Assembly: GCA_024235995.1 (NCBI GenBank)
Contig: JACKLI010000001.1
Location: forward strand, 2,356,001-2,420,000
Reading direction: 5' to 3'
DNA length: 64,000 nt
Origin: Burkholderiaceae bacterium
GTDB taxonomy: Bacteria; Pseudomonadota; Gammaproteobacteria; Burkholderiales; Burkholderiaceae_C
This document shows, one piece after another, positions 8,851 through 17,253 of this stretch. The notes below the pieces were generated by a model that was given only the letters and a program-made list of their open reading frames with translations, made no database searches and was not told where the DNA came from. Within the stretch, counting starts at the first letter, position 1. Every line of letters starts with the position of its first letter. A program made the translations under genes and the position numbers.

Positions 8851-9897
8851 TCAAGCCTTGGGGCGATAGCGCTCGACAAGTTCGCGCCCACCGGCGAGCA
8901 GCTTGGCACCATCGAATCCCTTGGCATTCATCTCCTTCACCCACTCTTCCACGATAGGGTTGGTGACGAGGCGCCTGAATTCCTCGGCCTCTGCTTTGCC
9001 CATCACATGGACGGTGTTGCCACGCGCCACCGTGGCTTGGCGGACCACTTGGTCCTTGACCTCAGCCTTACGACCGTACATGGCCGACACGTCCGCGCCA
9101 CTGTTCTGATCTATGACCTTTTTCAAGTCTGCAGGTAGACTGTCATAGCGGGCCTTGTTCATGGCCAAGAACTGGATGCTGTTGTTGAAGCCCTGCATGC
9201 CCTTGGGGAATTCGGTATGGAACTTCGTAAGCTCGTCGAGTTTGGCCGCCGGTACGGTGTCCCAGGGCATGATGGCGCCCTCAATCAGGCCTTTAGACAG
9301 GGCATTCGGAACCTCCGGTAGCGGCATGCCTACCGCGATCGCACCAACAGCCGAGAGGATCTGGGTATTCTTGCGGGTCCCGCCCCTGATCTTGAGCCCG
9401 CGCATGTCGCTGGCCTTGGTGACAAGCTTGCTCTTCATGTGCAAGATGTTCAGCCCATGGGTGTGACAAGCAAGCAGCTTGACCTCGCGAAATTCGTCAG
9501 GAGCGTAGTTGGCGATGTAATCCCAGGCCGCGCGTGAGGACCCTTCAGCGTCGTAGGTGAAGAAGGGCAGTTCAAAGACTTCTGAGCGCGGAAATCGGCC
9601 CGGGGTGTAGCCCGCCAAGGACCAAACGACATCGACGACACCATCACGAGCCTGATCGTAGAGCTGAGCGGGAGCACCACCCATTTGCATAGACGGGAAT
9701 GCTTGAAACTTGAGACGTCCTCCCGATTCCTGTTCGATCTTCGCCATCCAGGGGGTGATTATGCGGCTGTACACGTTGGACATAGCGGGCATGAAAGTGT
9801 GGAAACGCAGTGTGGTGACACTCTGTGCCCTGGCGTTGGTGACGATAGCGGGGGCCGCCAGTACGGCGGCGGATTTGATGAGGGTTCGGCGGTCCAT
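8851..9897 (-). CDS. TRAP transporter solute-binding protein, orphan (DctP family)
   Basis: 348 residues. The N-terminus MDRRTLIKSAAVLAAP followed by AIVTNARAQS has the twin-arginine pattern and an Ala-x-Ala cleavage site, so Tat export is likely. The mature part has DctP signatures (MGGAPAQLYDQARDGVVDVVW; ARYDSLPADLKKVIDQNSG). AAAGGAG precedes the ATG. No DctQ or DctM gene is next to it, so it must borrow a permease encoded elsewhere or the broken one at 1717-2376. Its place between the monooxygenase and the KstD-like gene suggests that the receptor binds the substrate of this pathway (inference). It shares clear similarity with the receptor at 629-1663. Confidence 0.9.
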   Translation of the reverse strand: MDRRTLIKSAAVLAAPAIVTNARAQSVTTLRFHTFMPAMSNVYSRIITPWMAKIEQESGGRLKFQAFPSMQMGGAPAQLYDQARDGVVDVVWSLAGYTPGRFPRSEVFELPFFTYDAEGSSRAAWDYIANYAPDEFREVKLLACHTHGLNILHMKSKLVTKASDMRGLKIRGGTRKNTQILSAVGAIAVGMPLPEVPNALSKGLIEGAIMPWDTVPAAKLDELTKFHTEFPKGMQGFNNSIQFLAMNKARYDSLPADLKKVIDQNSGADVSAMYGRKAEVKDQVVRQATVARGNTVHVMGKAEAEEFRRLVTNPIVEEWVKEMNAKGFDGAKLLAGGRELVERYRPKA

Positions 9898-9946
9898 GGG
9901 TATGTCTCCTTTGAATTGATGAAATGGTGCCCTGAGCCGGCAGGCT

Positions 9947-11542
9947 TCAGGCGAGTTCGAATCCCTGATAGTTGTTCGATGCAACTTCCTCAATGAGCGC
10001 TCGGTAGAGCGGTACACCCGACACGAATGCCATGAAGACGCGCGGCTTGCCCTCGATGTTGGAACCCATGTACCAGCTCTTGGCCTTGGGGTAGAGGGTC
10101 TTGTTGGCCTCTTCGACACAACGATGTACCCAGCCGTCTTCGGCCTCCTGCAGGGCCGCGATGCGACGCACTTGTCTGGTCTGCGCGGTGCGCAGCAGGC
10201 GCATGATCCAGTCCACGTGGGTCTCGATCGAGTGCACCACGTTGCTCAAAGCCGAGGGGCTTCCAGGCCCCGCAATCACAAACAGGTTGGGGAATCCAGC
10301 AATGCTGATACCCAGATACGAAGTTGGGCCGTCCTTCCACTTGTCGCGCAGGGAAATGCCTCGTTCGCCGCGTATGTCGATGGACTTGAGCGCGCCGGTC
10401 ATGGCGTCGAAGCCGGTGGCAAACACAATCGCATCGCATGCAAACTCGCGCGTCTGGGTGCGGATGCCGCTGGGCGTTGCTTCGACGATGGGGTCGATCG
10501 CGACATCAACGATGTCGACGTGGTTCTGGTTGAACGTGTCGTAGTAGTTCGAGTCCACGCACAATCGCTTGGCGCCGAAGGGCAGATCACCCTTGGGAGA
10601 AAGAATTTCGGCTTTCCGAGGATCTTTGACGACAGCGTGGATCTTGTTTCGCGCGAACTCGGCCACCAGGTGATTGGTCTGCGGATTCGACATCAGGTCG
10701 GCAAAGGCGCGGAGCATGCGAAACCCGCCACCGGCGCCTTTCCAGCGGTACTCAAGTTCCGCGATGCGCTCATCCTCTGTCATCTCGGCCGCCGTCTTGG
10801 TGTTGGCGTTGAGGAACACTCCCGTGATGGCTTCGCGCCCCATGGCGCGACGCTCCGGGTAACGGGCCTTGGCGGCCTTCAGCGATTCGGGTGTGAAGGG
10901 CATGTTGTGCGCGGGCACACTGAAGTTGGCAGTTCGTTGCAGCACGGTCAGTTGGCTAGCCTGGGCCGCAATGATCGGCGTCATCTGCACACCACTGGAG
11001 CCGGTACCTATGAGCACGACGCGCTGTCCGGTGAAGTCGACACCTTCCATGGGCCAGCGCGCGCTGTGGTACCACTGGCCCTTAAAGTCATCCAATCCAT
11101 GAAGGTCGGGTTTTTGCGGAACAGACAATTGCCCTGTCGCCATCACCAGAAATTTGGCCTCTAAGTGTTCGCCGTCTTCACTTCGAACCGACCAGAGCGC
11201 GCGATCCTCATCGAAGTGAGCAGAAGCCACCCGCGTGTTGAGCTGAATGTCTCGACGCAGGTCGAATCGGTCGACCACATGGTTGATGTAGCTCAGGATC
11301 TCACTCTGGGATGCGTAGCGTTCAGTCCATTCCCATTCCTCTTCCAGCTCGCGGCAAAATGAGTAGGAGTAGTCCAGGCTTTCAACGTCGCATCGCGCAC
11401 CTGGGTAACGGTTCCAGAACCAGACCCCACCCACGCCTTCACCAGCTTCGAGCACGCGCACCGTCATGCCTGCTTCGCGCGCTTTGTACAGTTGGTAGAT
11501 ACCGGCAAATCCGGCACCCACCACCAACATATCCAGTTGCAT
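9947..11542 (-). CDS. Type I Baeyer-Villiger monooxygenase (cyclohexanone-monooxygenase-like)
   Basis: 531 residues. FAD motif GAGFAG at 9-14, the BVMO fingerprint FKGQWYHSARWP at 153-164 (fits FxGxxxHxxxW-P/D), and the NADPH motif GTGSSG at 179-184. The stretch GVGGVWFWNRYPGARCD is typical of the CHMO group. The reaction would insert oxygen next to a carbonyl, turning a ketone into an ester or lactone with NADPH and O2, in the cytoplasm. Start chosen at the ATG preceded by GAAGGAG 5 nt upstream; an upstream in-frame start (11569) lacks this. First gene of the minus-strand cluster, facing the operator palindrome at 11580-11621. The enzyme class is nearly certain; the ketone is unknown. Confidence 0.94.
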   Translation of the reverse strand: MQLDMLVVGAGFAGIYQLYKAREAGMTVRVLEAGEGVGGVWFWNRYPGARCDVESLDYSYSFCRELEEEWEWTERYASQSEILSYINHVVDRFDLRRDIQLNTRVASAHFDEDRALWSVRSEDGEHLEAKFLVMATGQLSVPQKPDLHGLDDFKGQWYHSARWPMEGVDFTGQRVVLIGTGSSGVQMTPIIAAQASQLTVLQRTANFSVPAHNMPFTPESLKAAKARYPERRAMGREAITGVFLNANTKTAAEMTEDERIAELEYRWKGAGGGFRMLRAFADLMSNPQTNHLVAEFARNKIHAVVKDPRKAEILSPKGDLPFGAKRLCVDSNYYDTFNQNHVDIVDVAIDPIVEATPSGIRTQTREFACDAIVFATGFDAMTGALKSIDIRGERGISLRDKWKDGPTSYLGISIAGFPNLFVIAGPGSPSALSNVVHSIETHVDWIMRLLRTAQTRQVRRIAALQEAEDGWVHRCVEEANKTLYPKAKSWYMGSNIEGKPRVFMAFVSGVPLYRALIEEVASNNYQGFELA

Positions 11543-11579
11543 CTTGTCTCCTTCATCGACTTGAGTCACACGTCGTAAC

Positions 11580-11621
11580 GATACTTCGATTAGGTTGTTG
11601 AATCAACCTAATCGAAGTATC
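11580..11621. promoter_or_regulatory. Interrupted palindrome between divergent catabolic genes; probable operator
   Basis: Two perfectly complementary 18-bp arms (gatacttcgattaggttg and its complement) are separated by ttgaat. A further half-like copy (tttaggttgg) follows at about 11628-11637. The structure lies in the 127-bp gap between the BVMO start and the start of the plus-strand SDR, where both promoters must be. The MarR-type gene encoded two steps away is the obvious candidate ligand (inference). MarR sites are usually about 20 bp, so an 18-6-18 structure could hold two dimers. Confidence 0.75.
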
Positions 11622-11669
11622 TCGCAATTTAGGTTGGCATGTCAACATGCTATCTTCACAATCCGACGA

Positions 11670-12407
11670 ATGGAAACACATGAATTTCAAGACAGGCACG
11701 TGCTTGTGACGGGTGGTGCCGGGGGCATTGGCAGCGCGTGTGCGCGCCACTTCCTGGAGCGAGGCGCTAAGGTGACGTTGGTGGATGTGGATGCCCAACG
11801 GTTGCAGCAGACCCGTATAGCCTTGGGTTTTCCTGAACGAACCGGCACTCAGGTTTCTTACTTGTCTAACGCCCATGAATGCGCGCTGGCCGCGCAAGCG
11901 GCTGGAGAGCCGCTTTATGCGTTGGTGCATATGGCCGGGTTGTTCGAACAGGATCCACTCGACGCAGAAGACCGGTCGGTCTGGGATCGGGCCATCGCCA
12001 GCAACCTCACGACAGCCTATGAGGCGGTGTTGGCATTTCGCGAAGTTCGCGATCCTGGAGAGACGACCCGTGTGGTGTTGTGCACGTCTCGCGCGTTCCA
12101 GCGTGGCACGCCTGGGCGCGCGGCTTATGCCGCAGCCAAGGGCGGCATCGTAGGCCTGGTGCGGTCTTTCTCGCGCGATCTGGCACCTAGGACGCTGGTC
12201 AATGCCGTTTCACCCGGACTGATCCGAACCAGAATGACATCCGATCTGGTTGCGGCCATGGGACCGGAACGCTTGGCCGAGATACCACTTGGGCGCTTCG
12301 GCGAGCCAGAGGATGTGGCGGGCGTTGTCGGCTTCCTGTGTGGTGGCGCAGCTTCCTACGTCACAGGGCAGGTCATCACGGTTGATGGAGGTGTCATCAA
12401 TGGCTAG
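11670..12407 (+). CDS. Short-chain dehydrogenase/reductase, divergently transcribed
   Basis: 245 residues. TGGAGGIG at 14-21, Ser140, Tyr153-x3-Lys157 in YAAAK, and the C-terminal signature SYVTGQVITVDGG. The usual NNAG is replaced by HMAG around 87-90, which is tolerated in some family members. Start chosen at METHEFQDRHVLVTGG because upstream codons would run through the operator region; the ribosome site is weak. The stop overlaps the start of the MarR gene by 8 nt, so the two are co-translated. Probably acts on an alcohol or ketone of the same pathway. Confidence 0.88.
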   Translation: METHEFQDRHVLVTGGAGGIGSACARHFLERGAKVTLVDVDAQRLQQTRIALGFPERTGTQVSYLSNAHECALAAQAAGEPLYALVHMAGLFEQDPLDAEDRSVWDRAIASNLTTAYEAVLAFREVRDPGETTRVVLCTSRAFQRGTPGRAAYAAAKGGIVGLVRSFSRDLAPRTLVNAVSPGLIRTRMTSDLVAAMGPERLAEIPLGRFGEPEDVAGVVGFLCGGAASYVTGQVITVDGGVING

Positions 12408-12891
12408 ATTTCGCGAATCGACAGACCGCTCAGAGACCACGATGCAACTCGAACTGGAAAGGTACGTACCCGGCTTGCTGCTGTGGCTCTCCAACAAGGT
12501 GTCCAGCAGCGCATCCCTTCTCTACAACGAGAAATTCGGCGTAGGGGTAACGGAATGGCGCGTACTTGCCTATTTCAATATCTATCCTTGGTCCACAGCA
12601 TCCAAGGCCTCTGAGCTCATGGGTCTCGACAAGGGAGCAGTGAGCCGGGCAATCGCCACGCTTGTGGGCAACGGATGGCTGGATTCGAGGCCGCAGGGGT
12701 TGCGCAAGATCGAGTACCAAGTGACCGGTGAAGGCAGCAAATGGCACAACGCCATTTACCGATACGCTATGGCTCGCGAAGAAGCACTACTTAAAGGCAT
12801 CAGCGCGACCGAGCGAGAAATGCTGATTGACCTGCTCAAGCGCATGCTCGGCAACCTTGACGCCGTACAGCAAGTTGGTCGTGAAAAGTGA
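12400..12891 (+). CDS. MarR-family transcriptional regulator
   Basis: 163 residues with a winged-helix core: WRVLAYFNIYPWSTASKASELMG, then the recognition helix LDKGAVSRAIATLVGNGWL, and a wing ending in a DSRPQGLRKIEYQVT-like strand. The start codon overlaps the preceding SDR stop; an internal ATG (12442) is an alternative. MarR proteins usually repress adjacent divergent catabolic genes and release DNA on binding an aromatic or related ligand. The palindrome at 11580-11621 is the likely site. Ligand unknown. Confidence 0.88.
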   Translation: MARFRESTDRSETTMQLELERYVPGLLLWLSNKVSSSASLLYNEKFGVGVTEWRVLAYFNIYPWSTASKASELMGLDKGAVSRAIATLVGNGWLDSRPQGLRKIEYQVTGEGSKWHNAIYRYAMAREEALLKGISATEREMLIDLLKRMLGNLDAVQQVGREK

Positions 12892-13535
12892 GATGCATGC
12901 GTCCATGTTGCCGTCACAGACTTCAATAGGTTGAAAGATCACCAGATCTCGGAATGCGTGTCAGATTTGGATACAGGCCGGACTGGCATTGACGGGGTCG
13001 TATGGTGGAGTGAACTTCAGTTGAATGTCTGCTGTCAGGGGCGAGCTGTGCAACATCTGTTCGGGATTGGCTGTTCCAGTTCGGCCGATCGACCTGTGAA
13101 TGTGACGATCGAGCCATCGGCAAGCGCCGCAACGCCCGGTGAGTTCACTTTGGAGAACTGGCAGCTTCGAGCAGCCGGCGGTCTACGGCGGCTGCACTCT
13201 GTAACTCCAGCTTCCCCGATTCCTCAGAGGTTACGCCCCTGATCTGTCGTGACTGGACTGGCCGGATTGAGGTATTGACCCGGATGTCATCTCAGGGTCG
13301 GGCACAGCCGCTAACCTCGGACGCGAGGGGTCATTCTCGAAGCGCGACCAGGCCGGCATGTGTTGAGAGGCTGGTGACGGAGGTGCAGCGGTCGTTCGAC
13401 CCTTCCATCCTGGAAGGACTGGTGACCTCGGCTACCGACATTCAAGCGTGCCAGGTCACCGACAGCAAGCAGCCTGAAGCCGCTGGCGAGCGCAAAGTAC
13501 CAGGTTCATGCCCTGGGTGGGTCTGACCAGTCGTT
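12892..13535. other. 644-bp gene-free stretch between MarR gene and umuC remnant
   Basis: I see no coding region with recognisable content; the open frames in this stretch are short and unlike any family I know. It probably contains the junction between the catabolic cluster and the chromosome-like umuC fragment. Confidence 0.45.
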
Positions 13536-14049
13536 TCACGCCCGCACCATCGGCACATCCTCCAGCCGCGTCGTGTACTGCGGCGTGCGCCGCTCCTGCT
13601 TCATGCCCCACACCCGCTGTGGCCCTGCCTTTCCCGTGGCCGCCGGATGCACCGTGCCCTTGCCATAGCGCCCGTTGATGGCGTCCATGGCTACCATCAG
13701 CCGGGAGCGGTCTCGCGGGACTTCAAGGGTCTCTTCTGGCTCCAGGTCCAGTTCCCGCTGCAGAAGGCTTGCCGGCTGTAGGTCCACCAAGATCACGCCG
13801 GCTTTGATGAAGCGGAAGCCCGGCACATACATGTAGCGCATGCCGTCCGCCGCCGCATTGGCGAGTGCCAGCGTGTCGTCGGTCGGTCTTCGCAGGGGCA
13901 CCACCACGCTGCGCGAGCATTGCGCCCCCGGCCGGTACGGCGAGGTGTGCATGAATACCAGCAGCTCGGTGGCAAGGCAGTTCTGTTTCCTCAGCTTCTC
14001 GGCGGCGCGGCCCGCGAATTCGCTCACCGCCTCCACCAGCGGCGTAAGC
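13536..14049 (-). pseudogene. umuC: DNA polymerase V subunit UmuC, C-terminal fragment
   Basis: 171 codons match the C-terminus of Y-family polymerase UmuC, ending in the characteristic region GMKQERRTPQYTTRLEDVP. The catalytic palm and fingers are missing: the gene is cut at 14049 by IS1071 copy B. The frame stays open into the IS1071 end, so a 187-codon frame starting at a GTG in the terminal repeat (14099) fuses MLAFRTVTYCTENEETP to the UmuC tail. The tail carries the beta-clamp and RecA-contact region in the family, but a function for the fragment is not shown. Confidence 0.88.
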
Positions 14050-14159
14050 GGGGTCTCCTCGTTTTCAGTGCAATAAGTGACGGTACGAAAAGCTAGCACT
14101 GGCGCGGAGGTGGTGTTGGTAGATCGTTGATTTCATTGACTTTCCTGTTCACTTTCAAA
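14050..14159 (+). repeat. IS1071 terminal inverted repeat IRL (copy B)
   Basis: About 110 bp, partner of 17144-17253. The outer 38 bp are identical in the two arms; inner differences are gtacgaaaag versus gtacgcaaag and a handful of bases around 14105-14125. The same arms occur at 24052, 27255, 48962 and 52165. A GTG-started frame reads outward from each arm. Confidence 0.93.
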
Positions 14160-14192
14160 TCTGCGATTCGTGGCGTCAAACCGTGGTCGGTT

Positions 14193-17120
14193 TCATCCAT
14201 TGGTGCCAGTTATCGATGCATTTGGCCGCGAAGGCAGGATTTGGTCAGCATAGCGGTCAACCGGGAAGCGAAACACACCCCGCAAGTTGATGCTCTCCAG
14301 CCTGGTGGGCGCAATCTTCCCGATCAGTTCCGGTGGAATGACCTGGCGGCGGTTCGACCAGCGATCCAGGACCGCCTGCATCTGTGAGGTATTCCACGCC
14401 ATCACGATGTTGGCCATCAGGCTCAACGCATCGGCCACAGCCTGCATTTCATCGACACGTTTGGCCTGCGCCGGGCTGATCCGGCCGGTATAAATGGCGC
14501 GCTTGAGGGCGTTAACAGCCTCGCCCCGATTGAGCACCCGGCGCAACTCGTTCCTGAAAGCGTCCTTGACAAAGTAGTCAGCCAAAAACGCCGTACGCAG
14601 CAACCGCCCCAATTGCACGCCAGCCTCATAGATTGGATCGCCCTGGGCGGCAGAACCGAACCGCGCAAGAGCTGCCACCGCACTGGCATGTCCGCTCATG
14701 ACCGAGGCTGCCAGGTGCACCAGACTATCCCAATGCTTTTCGATCAAAGCGACGTCGACATTGGCTTCGCACACCGCAGCGATTTCTGCGGGCACTTTGG
14801 TGCCGCGTGGCACAAAGAGGTGGCGCTGTTTGAGTTCCTTCAACCGCGGGCAAAGATCAAAACCAAGCAAACGGGCATGTGACATGGCAAAGTCGGTGTA
14901 GCCATGGGTATCCACAGCAAGCTGGCTGGTCTCCAGCTTTTCTTGGCGGATGACACCTTCAATGGCCACGCCCGCCTGGCGCTCATTGAGCACAAAGGGC
15001 TGCGCATGGAAGATGCCCCACCGGTCTTTTACATGGGAGTAGATTCCAATGGAAGGTGTGTTGCGCCGAGGATCAAGCCGGGCTTGCCACACCCGTTTGG
15101 TGGTCTCCATGCTCATCATGTCAGAAGATGCCAAATCGGACCGCCCCCAGGTGGCGGCAATCGGGTGTCGCTGCATGAATTCCAGCACAGCCTGGCAGGC
15201 CTGGCTCAGACGCCGTTCGTCCCGCGCCCAGCGCATGGCCTGGCGAATGCTGGTGGCAGACAATTGCGGAATCATGCGCGCGCATTCGACCGCAGTCAGA
15301 CTGGTGCCGTGGGCCATGATGCCGGCATAGACCATCAGCAGCTCGTCGGTAGAGCGCGGCTCACGTCCGAGCATGATCCAGCTAAAGCGCACCTGGGCGT
15401 CAACGGCCAGAATCACTTCCGGCAATTGAACCTCACCGATGCGGTGATCCAAAGCCGCGCGCAGCTTGGTCACTTCTGGGTCTTCGTCCTCTGCGGGCAA
15501 TGGCGACAAATGGAGTTCATCATCCACGCGCAGTACGCCACTGCGGGCTGCAGCGGCCACCGCATCGACACCGGCAGTTACTCTGGCCAGCAAAGGCTTC
15601 AAGAAAGTGGCAGCCTTGCTGGGTAACGATAGACGGGCATAGTGTTTCTTGGACTCTGCCTGCCAACGCTCGTCCGTGAAGAACAAGCGCGCACGACCCC
15701 GAAAGCTCAGGCTGTGCTCAATCCAGACCGAGCCATTGCGCACCGCGCGGCGCAGGGCAAACAGGGTGGCCACCTCCAACGCCTGAAACGCCCGTTCCCG
15801 GTCTGGGCTGGAGATCGAAACCTGCCAGATCATTCCCAGACTTGGTGCCACCACTTCAACTGGCAGCTTTCTGGATCCTTTGAGATATAAAGCTTGCAGC
15901 TTGGCAAGGTACTCGATGGCAGGATGCTCGCCGGTGGCCTGCCAGGGCAGCTTTGCAATGGCGACGAGCAACGACCGCACGGGGCGAATTCCATCAATCA
16001 ATCCCTCGCGGACCAGGGAGGCCCTGCTCGGTGGTTTGCGTTTCTGGGTTTCGGTGATCAAGGCTTCAAGACGGGCACGCAACTCAGCATCTGGCACCGC
16101 ACCTTGCGCGCTCAAGGCAACAAGTTCGCCGAGCAGCGTTTTGTACATTGCGGCCCAATTGACGGTAGCGGGGACATCGGCGGCAGCCTGACGCCACAGA
16201 TCGGCGATCCGGCGCTGCACCATAAGGATCAACTGGTCTGTGGTGGTGAACAGGCAATACCGAAGAAAGCATGCGACCTCCACGGTGCGCGCTGGCTCTT
16301 TGATCTTGGCTCCGGCTGAGGGCGGCCTGGAGACAAGTCGGCGCGCGTAGCGGCGCAAGATGAGATCGGGGATGTCTGCCAGGTGCTTATGAACGTCCAG
16401 CGTGTAAAGCAGGTCGATGCGCTCCAGTACCTCGCTGATTTGGCGGGTTGAGTGTTTCGCCGGTGCAGCCCATAGCCAACTCTGCTGGGTTTGTCCATCT
16501 GGGCGCAGCTCTGAAACTGAGGCTCGCCAGCGATCAAGTGTTGCTGGATCAACGCTGGCGGCGATGGCGGTGCCTGTTTCAACTTCAAGCTGGGCAAGTG
16601 CCGCCGCAATCAGTGTCCGAATTGCCCGCTCGTGCACGATCACCAGCTTGTTCTTGTACAGCCATTGACGCGCCCGCACGAGTAGCTGATCGCGGTCGGC
16701 GCAGCGCGCCACTTCGTCGCGCAGTTCACGTACCAGTGAGCGGCGCTGGTGCTCGCTCATCCACTGGAATCCAAGGACCGTGCAGGCTACTTGTTGGTGA
16801 TCGAATAGCGTGCGCCCGCGTTCATACATGGCTCTCAGCGAGGCGACTTCTGGTGCTGCAATGCCAAGCTCGTTGCCAAGGTGGCGCCACAAGGCTACTG
16901 GAATTACCCGAAAGGCACCGAGCAAACGCCCACTCATGCGCAGGAAACCAATATGGAGCGCCAGACCAAGCTTGTGGGAATCACCTCGGCGTGCATTGAT
17001 TGCGTCGCGCTCGGCACCATCGAAGGTGAAAAATGCCTTCATCTCGAAGTCGCTGATATCGCGGGGGAGCCCACGCATCCCCAAAAACGTTGTGTGCCAA
17101 CCCTGCATCGTGAACCTCAA
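14193..17120 (-). CDS. tnpA: IS1071 transposase TnpA (Tn3 family), copy B
   Basis: 975 residues. The N-terminal DUF4158-like DNA-binding part (about 1-170) begins MRFTMQGWHTTFLGMRGLPR. The C-terminal DDE_Tnp_Tn3 domain includes the conserved AVDTHGYTDFAMSHARLLGF stretch. Tn3-family transposases cut the element ends and move by replicative cointegrate formation; because IS1071 lacks a resolvase, cointegrates resolve only by host recombination. The protein appears identical to that of copies C and D. Note that a start 4 codons later (MQGW) is also possible. Confidence 0.96.
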   Translation of the reverse strand: MRFTMQGWHTTFLGMRGLPRDISDFEMKAFFTFDGAERDAINARRGDSHKLGLALHIGFLRMSGRLLGAFRVIPVALWRHLGNELGIAAPEVASLRAMYERGRTLFDHQQVACTVLGFQWMSEHQRRSLVRELRDEVARCADRDQLLVRARQWLYKNKLVIVHERAIRTLIAAALAQLEVETGTAIAASVDPATLDRWRASVSELRPDGQTQQSWLWAAPAKHSTRQISEVLERIDLLYTLDVHKHLADIPDLILRRYARRLVSRPPSAGAKIKEPARTVEVACFLRYCLFTTTDQLILMVQRRIADLWRQAAADVPATVNWAAMYKTLLGELVALSAQGAVPDAELRARLEALITETQKRKPPSRASLVREGLIDGIRPVRSLLVAIAKLPWQATGEHPAIEYLAKLQALYLKGSRKLPVEVVAPSLGMIWQVSISSPDRERAFQALEVATLFALRRAVRNGSVWIEHSLSFRGRARLFFTDERWQAESKKHYARLSLPSKAATFLKPLLARVTAGVDAVAAAARSGVLRVDDELHLSPLPAEDEDPEVTKLRAALDHRIGEVQLPEVILAVDAQVRFSWIMLGREPRSTDELLMVYAGIMAHGTSLTAVECARMIPQLSATSIRQAMRWARDERRLSQACQAVLEFMQRHPIAATWGRSDLASSDMMSMETTKRVWQARLDPRRNTPSIGIYSHVKDRWGIFHAQPFVLNERQAGVAIEGVIRQEKLETSQLAVDTHGYTDFAMSHARLLGFDLCPRLKELKQRHLFVPRGTKVPAEIAAVCEANVDVALIEKHWDSLVHLAASVMSGHASAVAALARFGSAAQGDPIYEAGVQLGRLLRTAFLADYFVKDAFRNELRRVLNRGEAVNALKRAIYTGRISPAQAKRVDEMQAVADALSLMANIVMAWNTSQMQAVLDRWSNRRQVIPPELIGKIAPTRLESINLRGVFRFPVDRYADQILPSRPNASITGTNG

Positions 17121-17143
17121 AAGTGGGAGGCCACCATACCCGT

Positions 17144-17253
17144 TTACAAAGCGAACAGGAAAGTCAATGAAATCAACGGTCTACCCAGACCACCCCCGCG
17201 CCAGTGCTAGCTTTGCGTACCGTCACTTATTGCACTGAAAACGAGGAGACCCC
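17144..17253 (-). repeat. IS1071 terminal inverted repeat IRR (copy B)
   Basis: About 110-bp partner of 14050-14159, lying upstream of tnpA and probably holding its promoter. This version of the arm also ends partial copy A at 3382 and copy C at 27255, and begins copy D at 48962. Confidence 0.92.

Larger units (their letters stand above)
14050..17253 (-). mobile_element. IS1071, complete copy B
   Basis: 3,204 bp, the length known for IS1071, bounded by long (about 110-bp) terminal repeats that begin GGGGTCTCCTCGTTTTCAGT and carrying only tnpA. There is no resolvase gene and no res site, as known for this Tn3-family element. The 5-bp flanks (taagc left, agaac right) do not match, so this is not a simple insertion: umuC lies on one side and a diguanylate cyclase gene on the other. 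Confidence 0.97.
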
